Notes: generated from the letters alone by a model not told the origin. A stretch of 64,000 nt of DNA from Brucella cytisi (GCA_012103075.1 JAAVLQ010000001.1:1426001-1490000); one strand, 5' to 3'. Shown: positions 1 to 17,522, counted from the first letter of the stretch. Numbers and translations are program-made.

Positions 1-2832
<2,832 letters not shown>

Positions 2833-2942
2833 TTATGAACTGGCTTGCCGTAGTTTCGTTTCCGGTGCGGAACCGTGTTCCGCATATTCTGGAAACGATT
2901 ATACGGGCGCGCCGCGGCAATACCGTGGCGCGCCCTTGAGCT

Positions 2943-7073
<4,131 letters not shown>

Positions 7074-7388
7074 CGTCGCTCCTCGTTCTATAGCCTTGCG
7101 GCTTGCTCACGCCTTGCGGCCTTTATCATGCGCCGCCCTTCGGCGGTCCTTCGAGCACATGGTCCTTCAGATCGGCCCCTTCAGATCGGATGGATCGAAA
7201 AGGATCACGTGCAAACTTTCCAGAGCTGCCTTCCGCATCGTTACCGGCACGCGGCGCTCTTAACGGGCTAAAACCCGTTTCCTGAAAGCCGTTCCGGCAC
7301 TCAGGAAAAGGGTTCCAGTTATCCGACCCACCGGGAAAGTCCGGCGGGAACTGACGGATGGAAAACCATCCGCCAGAATAGTCCGAAC
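7074..7388. other. rplL-rpoB intergenic region
   Basis: 315 bp without a gene inside the rplJL-rpoBC operon. It contains a short hairpin at 7262-7279 (aacggg / cccgtt) on the transcribed minus strand, with no strong T-run after it. In many bacteria this gap holds an attenuator or RNase III site that sets the ratio of L7/L12 to polymerase. That role is inferred from position only. Confidence 0.5.
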
Positions 7389-7764
7389 TTACTTGAGTTC
7401 GACCTTGGCGCCAGCAGCTTCGAGCTGTGCCTTGATCTTCTCAGCTTCGTCCTTCGAAGCGCCTTCCTTGACAGCCTTCGGAGCGCCTTCGACCGTGTCC
7501 TTGGCTTCCTTTGAGGCCGAGACCGGTGATTGCGCGCACTTCCTTGATCACGTTGATCTTGTTAGCGCCGCCGTCAGCGAGAACGACGTCGAATTCGGTC
7601 TTCTCTTCAGCAGCAGCAGCCGGAGCAGCGCCACCAGCAGCAGCAACTGCAACAGGAGCAGCAGCCGAAACGCCCCACTTCTCTTCGAGAAGCTTCGAAA
7701 GCTCTGCAGCTTCGAGAACGGTCAGTGCCGACAGGTCGTCAACGATCTTTGCGAGATCAGCCAT
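7389..7764 (-). CDS. rplL: 50S ribosomal protein L7/L12
   Basis: Stalk protein that recruits translation factors to the ribosome. The N-terminal dimerisation helix ([16 protein letters not shown]), the Ala-rich hinge near residues 35-55 and the C-terminal domain ([14 protein letters not shown]) are visible. An extra base in the T-run at 7510-7512 shifts the frame. Removing it gives 124 residues ending AAGAKVELK at the stop at 7389-7391. Just beyond, the expected Asp-Leu-Val (gac-ctg-gtc, containing CCTGG) reads Asp-Thr-Val, a substitution at another CCWGG site. The start is preceded by AAGGAAAT, 52 bp after rplJ. Confidence 0.96.
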
Positions 7765-7816
7765 TTTGGTATTTCCTTAGTTTCAAGGTTTGAACAATTG
7801 ACAGCGAAAAACGGCC

Positions 7817-8337
7817 TTACGCCGCCTCGTTCTTCTTCGGGCGTGCGCGCCAATAACGCGAGCGATCTGGCCCGCTGGTGCGCTGGTAAGTACTGCGAGA
7901 CGCTGAGCCGGGGTCTGGATCATTCCAACCAGCTTTGCGCGCAGTTCGTCGAGCGATGGGAGCGAAGCAAGCGACTTGACGCCATCGGCGTTAAGCGTCG
8001 TTGCACCCATTGCACCACCGAGGATAACGAGCTTGTCGTTAGCCTTGGCGAATTCGACGGCTACTTTCGGAGCAGCAATCGGGTCGTTTGCATAAGCAAC
8101 AACCGTCTGACCTGTAAACAGATCAGAAATGCCTTCCGATTCCGTGCCCTGAAGAGCGATCTTGGCAAGGCGGTTTTTCGCGACTTTAACGGACCCACCT
8201 GCATCACGCATCTTCGAGCGAAGATCGCTCATCTGCGCAACGGTGAGACCGGTATAGTGGGCCACGACGACCGAACCGGACTCTTTAAAAGCGCCGTTCA
8301 GCCACGAGACAAATTCGCGTTTTTCCGCTCTATCCAC
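7817..8337 (-). CDS. rplJ: 50S ribosomal protein L10
   Basis: Anchors the L7/L12 stalk on 23S rRNA and is the usual translational repressor of its own operon. The start is GTG (MDRAEKREF) preceded by GGAGAGAG. The body matches L10 ([32 protein letters not shown]). The frame breaks near 7838, seven codons from the end. Restoring one base gives the family ending KNEAA and a stop at 7817-7819, for 173 residues. The long leader upstream (8338-8728) fits autoregulation. Confidence 0.95.
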
Positions 8338-8728
8338 TGTCTCTCTCCAGTAGGCGGGACCACATGGCCCTGCCGGGTTGCCTTTGCCGGACGAACTTCA
8401 CAGTCAGCCCGACGTTCGAGGATCCTGTCCCCTTCAGCTATCACGGAAGCCGGGCGTCACTCAAAGGCAACTACGGTTCAAACCTTGCATGCGTATTCAC
8501 GCGAAACAGGGTTATTCCACGTCTCATGCAGGCCACATGTTTAAGGACAATCATCCGAAGATGATGATCCGCCTGCAATCTCGGACAGGATAACCGGACT
8601 TTCGTCCGGCTATCCGGATCTTGCGATCCGGAATTTTTGCCTTTCGCCCTGCTTTACAGGACTGGCTGGCAGCCACGCCTCCCCAACCGGAAAGGCTTGG
8701 ACTCCGGCTAACCGGAGCCCATGAAAAC
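8338..8728 (-). promoter_or_regulatory. rplA-rplJ intergenic leader with several hairpins
   Basis: 391 bp without a gene between rplA and rplJ. It contains at least three GC-rich hairpins on the transcribed strand: 8593-8608 (ccggac / gtccgg), 8613-8630 (ccggat / atccgg) and one around 8704-8718 (ctccgg / ccggag). The position is that of the L10 leader that binds L10-L7/L12 and controls rplJL-rpoBC. The hairpins are directly visible; the regulatory role is inferred from position. Confidence 0.6.
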
Positions 8729-9430
8729 TTAGGCGACGACCTTGACGGTTGCCGGATCGACCTTGACGCCAACGCCCATGGTCGAGGAAAGCGATACGCG
8801 CTTGACGTATTCACCCTTAGCAGCCGACGGCTTTGCCTTGATGACGGCGTCAGCGAAAGCCTTGATGTTTTCTTCGAGCTTGGCATTGTCGAAGGAAACC
8901 TTGCCGATACCGGCATGGATGATACCAGCCTTCTCGACGCGGAATTCGACTGCACCGCCCTTGGAAGCAGCAACAGCGGCTGCAACGTCGGTGGTGACGG
9001 TGCCAACCTTCGGGTTCGGCATCATGCCACGCGGGCCGAGAACCTTACCGAGACGGCCAACGAGCGGCATCATGTCCGGGGTTGCAATGCAGCGATCGAA
9101 GTCGATCTTGCCGCCATTGACGATTTCGAACAGTTCTTCCGCACCGACGATGTCGGCGCCAGCCTTCTTGGCTTCTTCAGCCTTGTCGCCGCGAGCGAAA
9201 ACAGCAACGCGAACCGTACGGCCCGTGCCATTCGGCAGGTTGACAACGCCGCGAACCATCTGGTCAGCGTGACGCGGATCGACGCCGAGGTTCATCGCGA
9301 TTTCGATGGTTTCATCGAACTTGGCGACAGCACGTTCCTTGACGAGGCCGATAGCAGCCGACAGATCGTACAGCTTGTTGCGATCGACGCCTTCACGGAT
9401 CTTGTTAATGCGCTTGGAAATCTTCGCCAT
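8729..9430 (-). CDS. rplA: 50S ribosomal protein L1
   Basis: Ribosomal L1-stalk protein that helps deacylated tRNA leave the E site; it is often an autoregulator of L11-L1. The gene encodes 233 residues with the start [14 protein letters not shown] at 9430, four bases after the corrected stop of rplK, so the two are translationally linked. The open frame extends upstream only because the end of rplK is frameshifted into it. Family segments [28 protein letters not shown] and [10 protein letters not shown] are intact. Confidence 0.97.
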   Translation of the reverse strand: MAKISKRINKIREGVDRNKLYDLSAAIGLVKERAVAKFDETIEIAMNLGVDPRHADQMVRGVVNLPNGTGRTVRVAVFARGDKAEEAKKAGADIVGAEELFEIVNGGKIDFDRCIATPDMMPLVGRLGKVLGPRGMMPNPKVGTVTTDVAAAVAASKGGAVEFRVEKAGIIHAGIGKVSFDNAKLEENIKAFADAVIKAKPSAAKGEYVKRVSLSSTMGVGVKVDPATVKVVA

Positions 9431-9434
9431 CGTC

Positions 9435-9864
9435 TCAGCCCACCACTTCGGGCCCATCGAACGGGCAGAACCTTCGATCATGCGCATCGCTGCTTCAATA
9501 TCAGCGGCGTTCAGATCCTTCATCTTCGCTTCAGCGACATTGTGCGAACCTTGTCGCGGGAGATCGTGCCGGCGCTCGCCTTGCCCGGGGTCTTCGAACC
9601 GGACTTGAGGTTAGCGGCCTTCTTGAGGAAGTAGGTCACCGGAGGGGTCTTCATCACAAAAGTGAAAGACTTGTCCTGATAATAGGTGATCACGACTGGA
9701 ATCGGCGAACCCTTTTCCATTTCCTGCGAGGCAGCGTTGAACGCCTTGCAGAATTCCATGATGTTGATGCCGCGCTGACCCGGGGCCGGACCGATCGGGG
9801 GCGACGGATTGGCCGCACCTGCCGCTACACGGAGCTTAAGCTGGCCTGCAATTTTCTTAGCCAT
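9435..9864 (-). CDS. rplK: 50S ribosomal protein L11
   Basis: Binds 23S rRNA in the GTPase-associated centre. The protein begins [11 protein letters not shown] and carries the NPSPPIGPA thiostrepton-loop motif. Four lesions are seen. Two are substitutions where the family has Gln and Leu, at 9828-9832 and 9779-9783; both positions imply CCAGG or CCTGG and read CCGTG or CCCGG. The other two are one-base losses near 9540 and 9450, the latter again CCTGG read as CCCG. Corrected, it is 143 residues ending MGLEVVG, with the stop four bases before rplA. Confidence 0.95.
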
Positions 9865-10062
9865 TGCTTTCTGCCTTTTTAATTTGCCGGAAAACCCGGC
9901 TTTCTCGATTAATGCCGGAAATTCCAGCTCTCGACTGACGCCAGCTGAACTGGCGGGCAGTTCGGTGGTTCGGAGCTCGACGACCGGCTAAGCCGCCTTC
10001 CCTTCCACCATTTCACCCCGCCCGAAATTCGGTCAGGGTGAATGCCCTTGCGGGCAAAACGA

Positions 10063-10593
10063 TCAGAGCTTGTCGACCTGACCGTATTCCAGATCCACAG
10101 GCGTTGCGCGCCCGAAGATGGAAACCTCAACCTTGAGACGCGCACGCTCTTCGTCGACTTCCTGAACAATGCCGTTGAACGAAGCGAACGGACCATCGGA
10201 AACGCGAACGTTTTCGCCAATCTCGAAGGATACCGAAGTCTTTGGACGCTCGACACCATCCTGAACACGGTTCAGAATCTGGTCGACTTCCTTCTGGGAA
10301 ACCGGAACAGGCTTGGAATCACCAAGGAAACCAGTGACTTTCGGGGGGGTATTCTTGATAAGCGAGAAGACGGCATCCGTGAGGGTTGCACGAACCAGCA
10401 CGTAACCCGGGAAGAACTTGCGCTCTGCGTCAACCTTGCGGCCGCGGCGCACTTCAACGATCTTCTCGGTCGGCACAACGATCTGCTCAATCAGCTCGGA
10501 CAGACCCTTCTGCTTCGCCTTGGCTTCGATATCCTCGGCGACCTTCTTTTCGAAATTGGAATAGGCGTGAACGATGTACCAGCGCGCCGTCAT
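10063..10593 (-). CDS. nusG: Transcription termination/antitermination protein NusG
   Basis: Processivity factor that binds RNA polymerase through its NGN domain (residues 1-110, WYIVHAYSNFEKKVAED, RKFFPGYVLV). It couples to Rho or ribosomal S10 through the C-terminal KOW domain (DGPFASFNGIVQEVD). The gene is 176 residues, intact, and starts 22 bp after secE. About 200 bp separate it from rplK; I see no further gene there. Confidence 0.97.
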   Translation of the reverse strand: MTARWYIVHAYSNFEKKVAEDIEAKAKQKGLSELIEQIVVPTEKIVEVRRGRKVDAERKFFPGYVLVRATLTDAVFSLIKNTPPKVTGFLGDSKPVPVSQKEVDQILNRVQDGVERPKTSVSFEIGENVRVSDGPFASFNGIVQEVDEERARLKVEVSIFGRATPVDLEYGQVDKL

Positions 10594-10615
10594 CTAAAAA
10601 CTCCCCAATCCTAAC

Positions 10616-10814
10616 TTATCGACCAAGGCCGAGAATAAATTCTACGCCATAGGCCATAAGCTGGTCGGCAAGAAAAAGAACGCGGCAGCCAGAAACGCCA
10701 TAATCACCACCATAATGGTGGAGATGACCGTTTCACGCCGTGTAGGCAGTCACCTTCGCCGTTTCGGCGCGAACCTGCTGAAAAAAAGGTGATCGGATTC
10801 GTTTTGGATGCCAT
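10616..10814 (-). CDS. secE: Preprotein translocase subunit SecE
   Basis: Small essential subunit of the SecYEG channel. Reading from ATG at 10814 gives MASKTNPITFFQQVRAETAK, then the frame breaks at 10745-10752. The family has Val-Thr-Trp-Pro there, which implies gacctggcc; the read has lost two bases of that CCTGG. After the repair the protein is 66 residues with one membrane helix (VISTIMVVIMAFLAAAFFFL) and ends ILGLGR. Placement before nusG and after tRNA(Trp) is standard for the group. Confidence 0.93.
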
Positions 10815-11230
10815 CTGCCGCTCTGTCATTGATCCTGCGCTACCCCAAACCCTAACCCGTCGAAACGAATCAGAAGCCTGAAGTCACGCGTATACGGCAC
10901 GCAAAGCTGAAAATTCAGCCCCACGCGCCGCGTGTCTGTTGACGCTACATAGAATCGATTCCGAAAAAAAACAAGCCCAAAGGTTAAAAGAATACCATAC
11001 AGGCTTATCGGAAATCCGGTCCTTGCGAATATCACTCGGCGCACCATCCAATCGTGCGGCGGCGATCCTTCCCTACCCGGCCAACAAATCCCGCAGGGAA
11101 TTATCATTTAACGACGTCGCCTTGCCGAAGCCTGCGCCACCGTCGAAAGGTAAGGCGGCATAGATTGCCACCTAATTTATAATATAGAAAACGGGCGCCC
11201 ATAGTCAAGCCATGAGCACCCGTTATAAAA
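10815..11230. other. secE-tRNA(Trp) intergenic region
   Basis: 416 bp between the secE start and the 3' end of tRNA(Trp), with no convincing gene on either strand. A run of eight A on the plus strand near 10960-10975 is the only low-complexity stretch. It probably contains the secE-nusG promoter, but no box was identified with confidence. Confidence 0.4.
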
Positions 11231-11306
11231 TGGCAGGGGCAGCAGGGCTCGAACCCGCGACCTACGGTTTTGGAGACCGTCGCTCTACCAACTGAGCTAT
11301 ACCCCT
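11231..11306 (-). tRNA. tRNA-Trp (CCA)
   Basis: 76-nt cloverleaf on the minus strand with acceptor aggggta / tgcccct, D-loop agctcagttggtagag, anticodon CCA within gtctccaaaac, T-loop ggttcgagccc, and an encoded CCA end. It lies between tuf and secE as in other Rhizobiales. Confidence 0.97.
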
Positions 11307-11342
11307 ATGCGGCATTGCAATGCCTGATCGGCAGAATGCCAG

Positions 11343-11363
11343 ACTGGCGGCGTAACCGCCAGT
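11343..11363 (-). terminator. Hairpin between tuf and tRNA(Trp)
   Basis: Perfect 8-bp inverted repeat (actggcgg / ccgccagt) with a 5-nt loop, 8 bp after the tuf stop on the minus strand. It has no T-run, so it could be a processing or stabilising hairpin rather than a true terminator. Confidence 0.45.
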
Positions 11364-11371
11364 CAAATTGA

Positions 11372-12548
<1,177 letters not shown>

Positions 12549-12687
12549 CGCCGTTGTTCTCTTTGTTCTAGAACCGCTCAAGCGCCAGCACAAAAGCCTT
12601 TTGGCTTTCGGGCCAGCATTTATGCCAAAACGGAACGGCGAACCGCCCGTCGATGATTCCTTACACGCCAAACCGCTCTGAAAAATT

Positions 12688-12761
12688 TGGAGCGGGTAGC
12701 GGGAATCGAACCCGCGTATTCAGCTTGGAAGGCTGCTGCTCTACCATTGAGCTATACCCGC
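12688..12761 (-). tRNA. tRNA-Gly (TCC)
   Basis: 74-nt cloverleaf on the minus strand with acceptor gcgggta / tacccgc, anticodon TCC in ccttccaag, T-arm gggttcgattccc and an encoded CCA end. It lies upstream of tuf, next to tRNA(Tyr). Confidence 0.97.
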
Positions 12762-12785
12762 GCACTCTTAACTCTGATCCGACAG

Positions 12786-12870
12786 TGGTGGAGGGAGTTG
12801 GATTTGAACCAACGTAGGCATAGCCAACGGATTTACAGTCCGTCCCCTTTAACCACTCGGGCATCCCTCC
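12786..12870 (-). tRNA. tRNA-Tyr (GTA)
   Basis: 85-nt class II tRNA on the minus strand with a long variable arm, acceptor ggaggga / tccctcc, anticodon GTA in gactgtaaatc, T-arm ggttcaaatcc and an encoded CCA. It lies 24 bp from tRNA(Gly), so the two are probably one transcript with tuf. Confidence 0.97.
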
Positions 12871-13187
12871 AGATAACACTATCAGCAGAGTCGAGCGACT
12901 AGGCATTTCCGCGGGGTTCTGGCTGACTGTTGGGCCAGCCGTCGATCCGCGAGGGGCCTTATGACGATAAGCTTATCCCCTGTCAACAGGGTAAAAGCGA
13001 AAAGAATGCATGTCCGTCCACAACGTCGTGGAAAGATCCTCTTCCACGCTCCTGTTCCATAGGCTCAAACGCCCGCATTTCTCAGGATTTTCCAGCCATC
13101 AGAGATTATTTTGCAATCAGAACAGCCTGATAGCAATCACAGGTGAAGTCGCTATCTTCCGCTCACCTAAAGAGTTATAAGCACGCC
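12871..13187. other. Divergent intergenic region tRNA(Tyr) / rlmB
   Basis: 317 bp between the minus-strand tRNA-tuf unit and plus-strand rlmB. No gene is seen. It should hold promoters for both directions; I could not assign boxes with confidence. Confidence 0.4.
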
Positions 13188-14057
13188 ATGACCGATCAAA
13201 ACTCGCCCCGCACCCCAAAAGATTCTCATTATGCGCGCCTGCGCCGCCAGCATCGCGACCAGAAGGCCGTGACCGAAGGCAAATCACCGCGCAAATCGCA
13301 GCGTCCTTCCATTTCGGCAGGTGCCGTGACTGAGGGAACCGTACGGCTTTATGGCCTGCATACAGTCCGCGCCGCCGTGGAAAACTCGGAACGCAAGATA
13401 TTGCGCATGCGCGCGACGCGAAACGGATTCGCTCGACTTGAGATCGGAGAGGCTGAATCTCTCCCCTTCCCTGTCGAAATCGTTGATCCGCGCGATATCG
13501 ACAAGGAAACCGGTTCCGAGGCCGTCCATCAGGGCGTCATGATAGAAGCTGAGCCGCTGCGCGCCCGTAAACTGTCCGAACTTAAGGACAGCCCGCTGCT
13601 TCTCGTTCTCGATCAGGTTACCGATCCGCACAATGTCGGCGCTATCATGCGTTCAGCCGTCGCCTTCGGAGCTGGCGCGCTGATTACGACAAGCCGTCAC
13701 AGCCCGCAGGAAACCGGCGTTCTGGCGAAGGCCGCCTCCGGTGCACTCGAAATGATCTCTCATATCGAAGTGCGCAATCTGGCCGAAGCGATTGAAGAAC
13801 TGCACAGCCTCGGGTTCCAGACCATCGGTCTTGATTCGGAAGGGCCACAGGAAATGGAAGCCACCTTGTCCGGCGGACGAATCGCCCCGGTACTGGGTGC
13901 AGAAGGCAAAGGCCTGCGTCAAAAGACGCGCGAAACAGTCACCGCGCTTGCCCGCCTCGACATGCCGGGCGAAATCAAGTCGCTCAACGTATCGAATGCG
14001 GCAGCAATCTCGCTTTACGCTGCTGAGCGATATCTGCGCGCGTTGATTCGAGTATGA
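13188..14057 (+). CDS. rlmB: 23S rRNA (guanosine-2'-O-)-methyltransferase RlmB-type (SpoU family)
   Basis: SPOUT methyltransferase predicted to methylate the ribose of 23S rRNA G2251. The gene encodes 289 residues from ATG at 13188; an upstream in-frame ATG at 13143 adds a poorly coding stretch. A basic N-terminal tail (about 55 residues) precedes the substrate-binding domain (VRLYGLHTVRAAVEN). The three SPOUT motifs follow: LDQVTDPHNVGAIMRSA, LGAEGKGLR and LNVSNAAAISLYA, the knot that binds S-adenosylmethionine. Intact frame. Confidence 0.93.
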   Translation: MTDQNSPRTPKDSHYARLRRQHRDQKAVTEGKSPRKSQRPSISAGAVTEGTVRLYGLHTVRAAVENSERKILRMRATRNGFARLEIGEAESLPFPVEIVDPRDIDKETGSEAVHQGVMIEAEPLRARKLSELKDSPLLLVLDQVTDPHNVGAIMRSAVAFGAGALITTSRHSPQETGVLAKAASGALEMISHIEVRNLAEAIEELHSLGFQTIGLDSEGPQEMEATLSGGRIAPVLGAEGKGLRQKTRETVTALARLDMPGEIKSLNVSNAAAISLYAAERYLRALIRV

Positions 14058-14073
14058 CTCTTCAATGAAATGC

Positions 14074-14098
14074 CTCCCGGCCGGTTTTCTGCCGGGAG
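14074..14098 (+). terminator. Hairpin after rlmB
   Basis: Inverted repeat ctcccggc / gccgggag with a 9-nt loop, 17 bp after the rlmB stop. No clear T-run follows, so terminator strength is uncertain. Confidence 0.5.
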
Positions 14099-14120
14099 AT
14101 ATAGAATCGCGATGACCCGG

Positions 14121-14220
14121 AGCGGTTCCAGCTCAAACAGAAGCGTGGAACCGCTCTATCTCTTTGTTTGTACGCATTATCCTACGCGAAACCGCTTCGC
14201 ACTGTCGCTGGAAATGCTCT
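14121..14220. repeat. Dispersed intergenic palindromic repeat, copy 1
   Basis: Begins with a 10-bp inverted repeat (agcggttcca at 14121 / tggaaccgct at 14146) followed by a conserved tail (gcgaaaccgcttcgcac, gctggaaatgctct). Related elements occur at 25129, 26624, 37905, 45949, 47736 and 51527, always between genes. Repeats of this look are common in Rhizobiales genomes; the function is unknown. Confidence 0.7.
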
Positions 14221-14651
14221 CAGGCAGTGGCGATATAGGTGCGAATATCTTCCGCCTCGCGCTCAACATCTTCGATGCGCCGCTTCACAACGTCACCAAT
14301 CGAGATGATTCCCACGAGCTTGCCATGTTCTTCCACCGGCATATGGCGGAATCGGCTTCGTGTCATGATTTCCATCACCTGATTGATCGTGTGATGTTCG
14401 CGACAAACCTGCACTTTTGCCGTCATGACCTCGGTGACCGGCATGCTCATGGCCTTGGTTTCTTGAGCGGCGACAGCACGCACCACATCGCGCTCTGACA
14501 GGATTCCCTTAATTCGACCGGCCTCGTCGCACACCACCAGAGCGCCGATCTTGTGTTTGTTCAACATGGCGACAGCGTGGGATAGTGTATCGGCAGGTGC
14601 GATAACCACTACATCCCTGCCCTTTGTCTCGAGAATCGATCTTACGGTCAT
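14220..14651 (-). CDS. CBS-domain pair protein
   Basis: 143-residue protein made of two CBS motifs forming one Bateman module: residues 8-60 (TLSHAVAMLNKHKIGALVV) and 76-130 (INQVMEIMTRSRFRHMPV, LVGIISIGDVVKRR). Such soluble CBS pairs bind adenine nucleotides and act as energy or redox sensors for partners that cannot be named from sequence. Intact and transcribed alone on the minus strand, next to a dispersed repeat. Confidence 0.88.
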   Translation of the reverse strand: MTVRSILETKGRDVVVIAPADTLSHAVAMLNKHKIGALVVCDEAGRIKGILSERDVVRAVAAQETKAMSMPVTEVMTAKVQVCREHHTINQVMEIMTRSRFRHMPVEEHGKLVGIISIGDVVKRRIEDVEREAEDIRTYIATA

Positions 14652-14820
14652 GCCAAAGTCCCTCCAAGATTTAGCACTCGCTGCTTCTGGCGTTCAAACG
14701 CCATATGAAGCAGAACGCAGCTCCTCCCACCACGTTCCATGATGGTGCGCTTCGACCGTCCGATTAGCAAGTGGCATCAAATGGGGAGAAGGCTTTGTCA
14801 AAGCCAAAAGAGTGCAGAAC

Positions 14821-15560
14821 CTATCGCCTCAGCACGGCATCATAGCTGCGTGGGCGGTCCATCAGTGAAATACCGAAGAAGCCGGCAATGAAGCCGCCTA
14901 TATGCGCTTCCCGGGCAATGCTGGAAAGGTCCGCCCCGCCAGTCGAATAAAGACCGGTAATGATGTTGATCAGGAACCAGACACCCACAAAAGTCAGGAC
15001 GGGCTTCAGCGTCAGGGTCAGCCCCACCGGAAGAACGGGGCCTGCGAATTCCGATCTGCGTCCATGGCCGATGCGACGAAAACCGTAACGCGCCGCTGCA
15101 CCCATCATTCCCGAAATCGCGCCCGATGCGCCCACCAGTGGCGAAACACTGTCCGGATAGATCGCATAATGGGTCAACCCGGCAATCACCGAAGTGAATA
15201 TCCAGAAAACGATCATTCGTCCGGTACCGATGCGCCCGGCCAACGGGGAACCGAAAGCCGCAAGCCAAATCATGTTGACGGCAATATGGGCGAAGCCGCC
15301 ATGCATGAAGGAATAGCTGATGAGCGTAAAAGTGCGGCGGGATCGGTGAACCCGTCCGCCAGCGAGAACCGCGCCGGAATGAGCGCGAAGTTCAGCATGA
15401 ATTCATAGTTCTGCTGCTCGCTGATGAGGTAATTCTGGTAAATATAGACTGCGGCGCAGAGGCCAATCAGAGCGAGAACAACGCCCGGAATATTGAACAT
15501 CGGCTCACTACCGCCCGACCGGCGGTTACTGCCGTTCATTTCCGGCTGGGGAACGCTCAT
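14821..15560 (-). CDS. Rhomboid family intramembrane serine protease
   Basis: About 246 residues with multiple hydrophobic segments. Rhomboid landmarks are visible: first membrane helix FNIPGVVLALIGLCAAVYIY, the loop SYSFMHGGFAHIAVNM, the catalytic serine in LVGASGAISGMMG, and the catalytic histidine in EAHIGGFIAGF. Two ORFs are joined by a one-base loss in a T-run near 15325-15330 (family sequence Ala-Leu-Phe-Thr-Leu-Ile). An intact integral-membrane protease is inferred; the substrate is unknown. Confidence 0.88.
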
Positions 15561-15939
15561 GAACTGCTGCTTTCTATTTTATGCGAAGCACCGCAATTGG
15601 ATCGAAGGAGCCTTTTGCGTCTGGTCGATGCATGTTGATAGGGCAGAATTTGTTAAAAATAAAGGCCGACGGACGTTCCCGGTCGGCCTTCACGCGAACA
15701 GAAATCTTTCGCGAAATTAAATCTGGAGCTCAGAAAAACGCCAACCAAGTCAAAGGCTTCGTCTGATGTCCTATCAAAGCGCGTCTTTCAGTGCCGTGCA
15801 ACCATTACTTATTATTAACCTTAACGAACGAGCCCGGTGGATGAAGAAAGGGTTAAACTGGCATCCTCGCCGTTAATACTATTTTAATGCGTTCAACAGC
15901 GGAGCCAGCCTCCGCGTGCAACGGACAAATCAACGGCGC
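15561..15939. other. Divergent intergenic region rhomboid / PAS protein
   Basis: About 380 bp with no gene. It contains a 9-bp inverted repeat at 15662-15690 (aaggccgac / gtcggcctt) with an 11-nt loop, and an AT-rich stretch around 15800-15830 (attacttattattaacctt) that may be part of the promoter for the PAS-PilZ genes. Confidence 0.45.
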
Positions 15940-16590
15940 ATGATGAAACACCGCAGTACGATCGCGATTTTCACCGAATGGCAGCGTTTGGCCCGCACTG
16001 AAAGCGGTTTCTTTCGCGCGCCGATGCGCGAACAGATCGAGCCGCGCAAGCTCGGGCGCCATCTGTCCGACCTCTTCTTCCTTGAGGCTGAAAAAGACGG
16101 CGACCTGTCGTTTCGTCTGGCGGGAACACGCATCTGCACCCTTTTCGGTCGCGAACTGAAGAACACACGGTTTCTCTCGCTCTGGTCCGAGCGGGACCGG
16201 GCAGCCCTTGGCGAACTGTCGGAAAATGTAAGTAGCCCGGAAGTCCCTGCCCTCGTTTCGCATGTGGGAATCAGCATGTCCGGGCGAAGCCTCGGGCTGG
16301 AAATGTTTCTCGCCCCACTGGAGGCGCCAAACGGGCAGATCAGCCTGCTTGGCAGCATCGCCGTGCTTGATTCCGTCGCGTGGGTCGGAGCCGATCCAAT
16401 CGTCCTCGGGCATTTGAATTCCATCGACCCGGTGGCGCCCGATCTGATTCTTGCGGATGACATCCGAAAATCGGCTGCCATCACGGTGAATGCACCCCGA
16501 ACAGGCCGGGAGTGGACGAATGTTCGCCTGACGCAGCCACAGGAGCACGCCGCTCCGAAATTGCGCGTCATCAAGGGCGGCAAAGCCTGA
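15940..16590 (+). CDS. PAS_5-type domain protein
   Basis: About 216 residues from Met-Lys-His at 15940; an upstream ATG at 15916 is in frame. The sequence (TEWQRLARTESGFFRAPMRE, IEPRKLGRHLSDLFFLEAE, FRLAGTRICTLFGRELKN) matches the PAS_5 family common in Rhizobiales, a soluble single PAS-like sensor with no attached kinase or cyclase. It is directly upstream of a PilZ gene on the same strand, and the two may be cotranscribed. Function unknown. Confidence 0.75.
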   Translation: MMKHRSTIAIFTEWQRLARTESGFFRAPMREQIEPRKLGRHLSDLFFLEAEKDGDLSFRLAGTRICTLFGRELKNTRFLSLWSERDRAALGELSENVSSPEVPALVSHVGISMSGRSLGLEMFLAPLEAPNGQISLLGSIAVLDSVAWVGADPIVLGHLNSIDPVAPDLILADDIRKSAAITVNAPRTGREWTNVRLTQPQEHAAPKLRVIKGGKA

Positions 16591-16681
16591 CGTAGGGTTG
16601 AAATCGCGATTTCTCTTTATCAACGGCTGCTGTATTGTGACGGATAATAAGAGTACCCAATTTCGAGATGGATCGGCTTTG

Positions 16682-17286
16682 ATGAATAGATTTGCTGCGG
16701 CATCTCCTGCAAGCAATGTGCGGCAGGAAAATTTCAACGCCGTGAATGTCGATCTCAACGGTCGCTACATGCTGGAAAATCGCAGCGAATTTCCCTGCAT
16801 CATCAAGCGCATGTCGCCGGGAACTGCGCTCATGAGCGGCATTGCAACGCCGCGTAACGGCGAACGGATCATCGCCTATATCGATCACGTGGGACGGATT
16901 GAAGGAATTGCCAACGAGGTTACATCCGAAGGTTTCCACATTCTCCTGTCGACCTCCGAACAGAAGAAAGACAAGCTTTCCGCACAGTTGACTGGCTTGC
17001 CAACAAGCACGAACTTGCCCTGCCCGAAGATCGCCGTCACGAACGTGTCGTGCCGCGCAAGACCCAGCAGAACATTACTTTTGCCGATGGCGCCCAAAGA
17101 CTGTGCCGCATTGCGGACCTTTCGCTTTCCGGTGCGGCAATCGAAAGCGAGTTCAAGCCCGCGATCAAGAGCGGCGTCATGCTTGGACCGATCCGGGGAA
17201 CTGTCGTCCGTCATTTCCGGGGCGGTTTTGCAATCGAATTCGCCACCATCCAGACCAGCACAACACTGGACAATCTTTTCGGCTGA
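16682..17286 (+). CDS. Tandem PilZ-domain protein (predicted c-di-GMP receptor)
   Basis: 201 residues after repair. The C-terminal PilZ domain carries the canonical cyclic di-GMP motif, RxxxR (RVVPR) followed by DLSLSG. The N-terminal half (NGRYMLENRSEF, IKRMSPGTALM) looks like a degenerate PilZ fold. The frame breaks at 16991-16995, where the expected Leu-Thr-Trp (gacctgg) has lost one C of CCTGG. The start at 16682 is the first ATG giving a sensible N-terminus. Neighbours are a PAS_5 gene upstream and a LapG-like protease gene downstream. Confidence 0.85.
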
Positions 17287-17522
17287 AAGATCCGCCCAAA
17301 AGATGAACGCGTGTCAAGGTTACGGAATGGCAAACCGCGAAATGCCCGCAATCACGAAAAAGCCGCAAGAACAGCCCATTTTGCCCTGAATTTGTCCGTT
17401 CGTTGACAAAAGTTTCAGCGTTATTTGCACTTTTAATCGAATTTGACTCGCATTTTCGCGCGCAAATTTGCGTGCCTTCAAATTGTCTAAGTCATCTTGG
17501 TCTCCAACAGGGAGACAAAAGA

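Noticed and set aside
7393..8544. 383-codon plus-strand frame across rplL, rplJ and their leader
   Set aside because: Antisense to ribosomal protein genes, with no domain or signal of its own.
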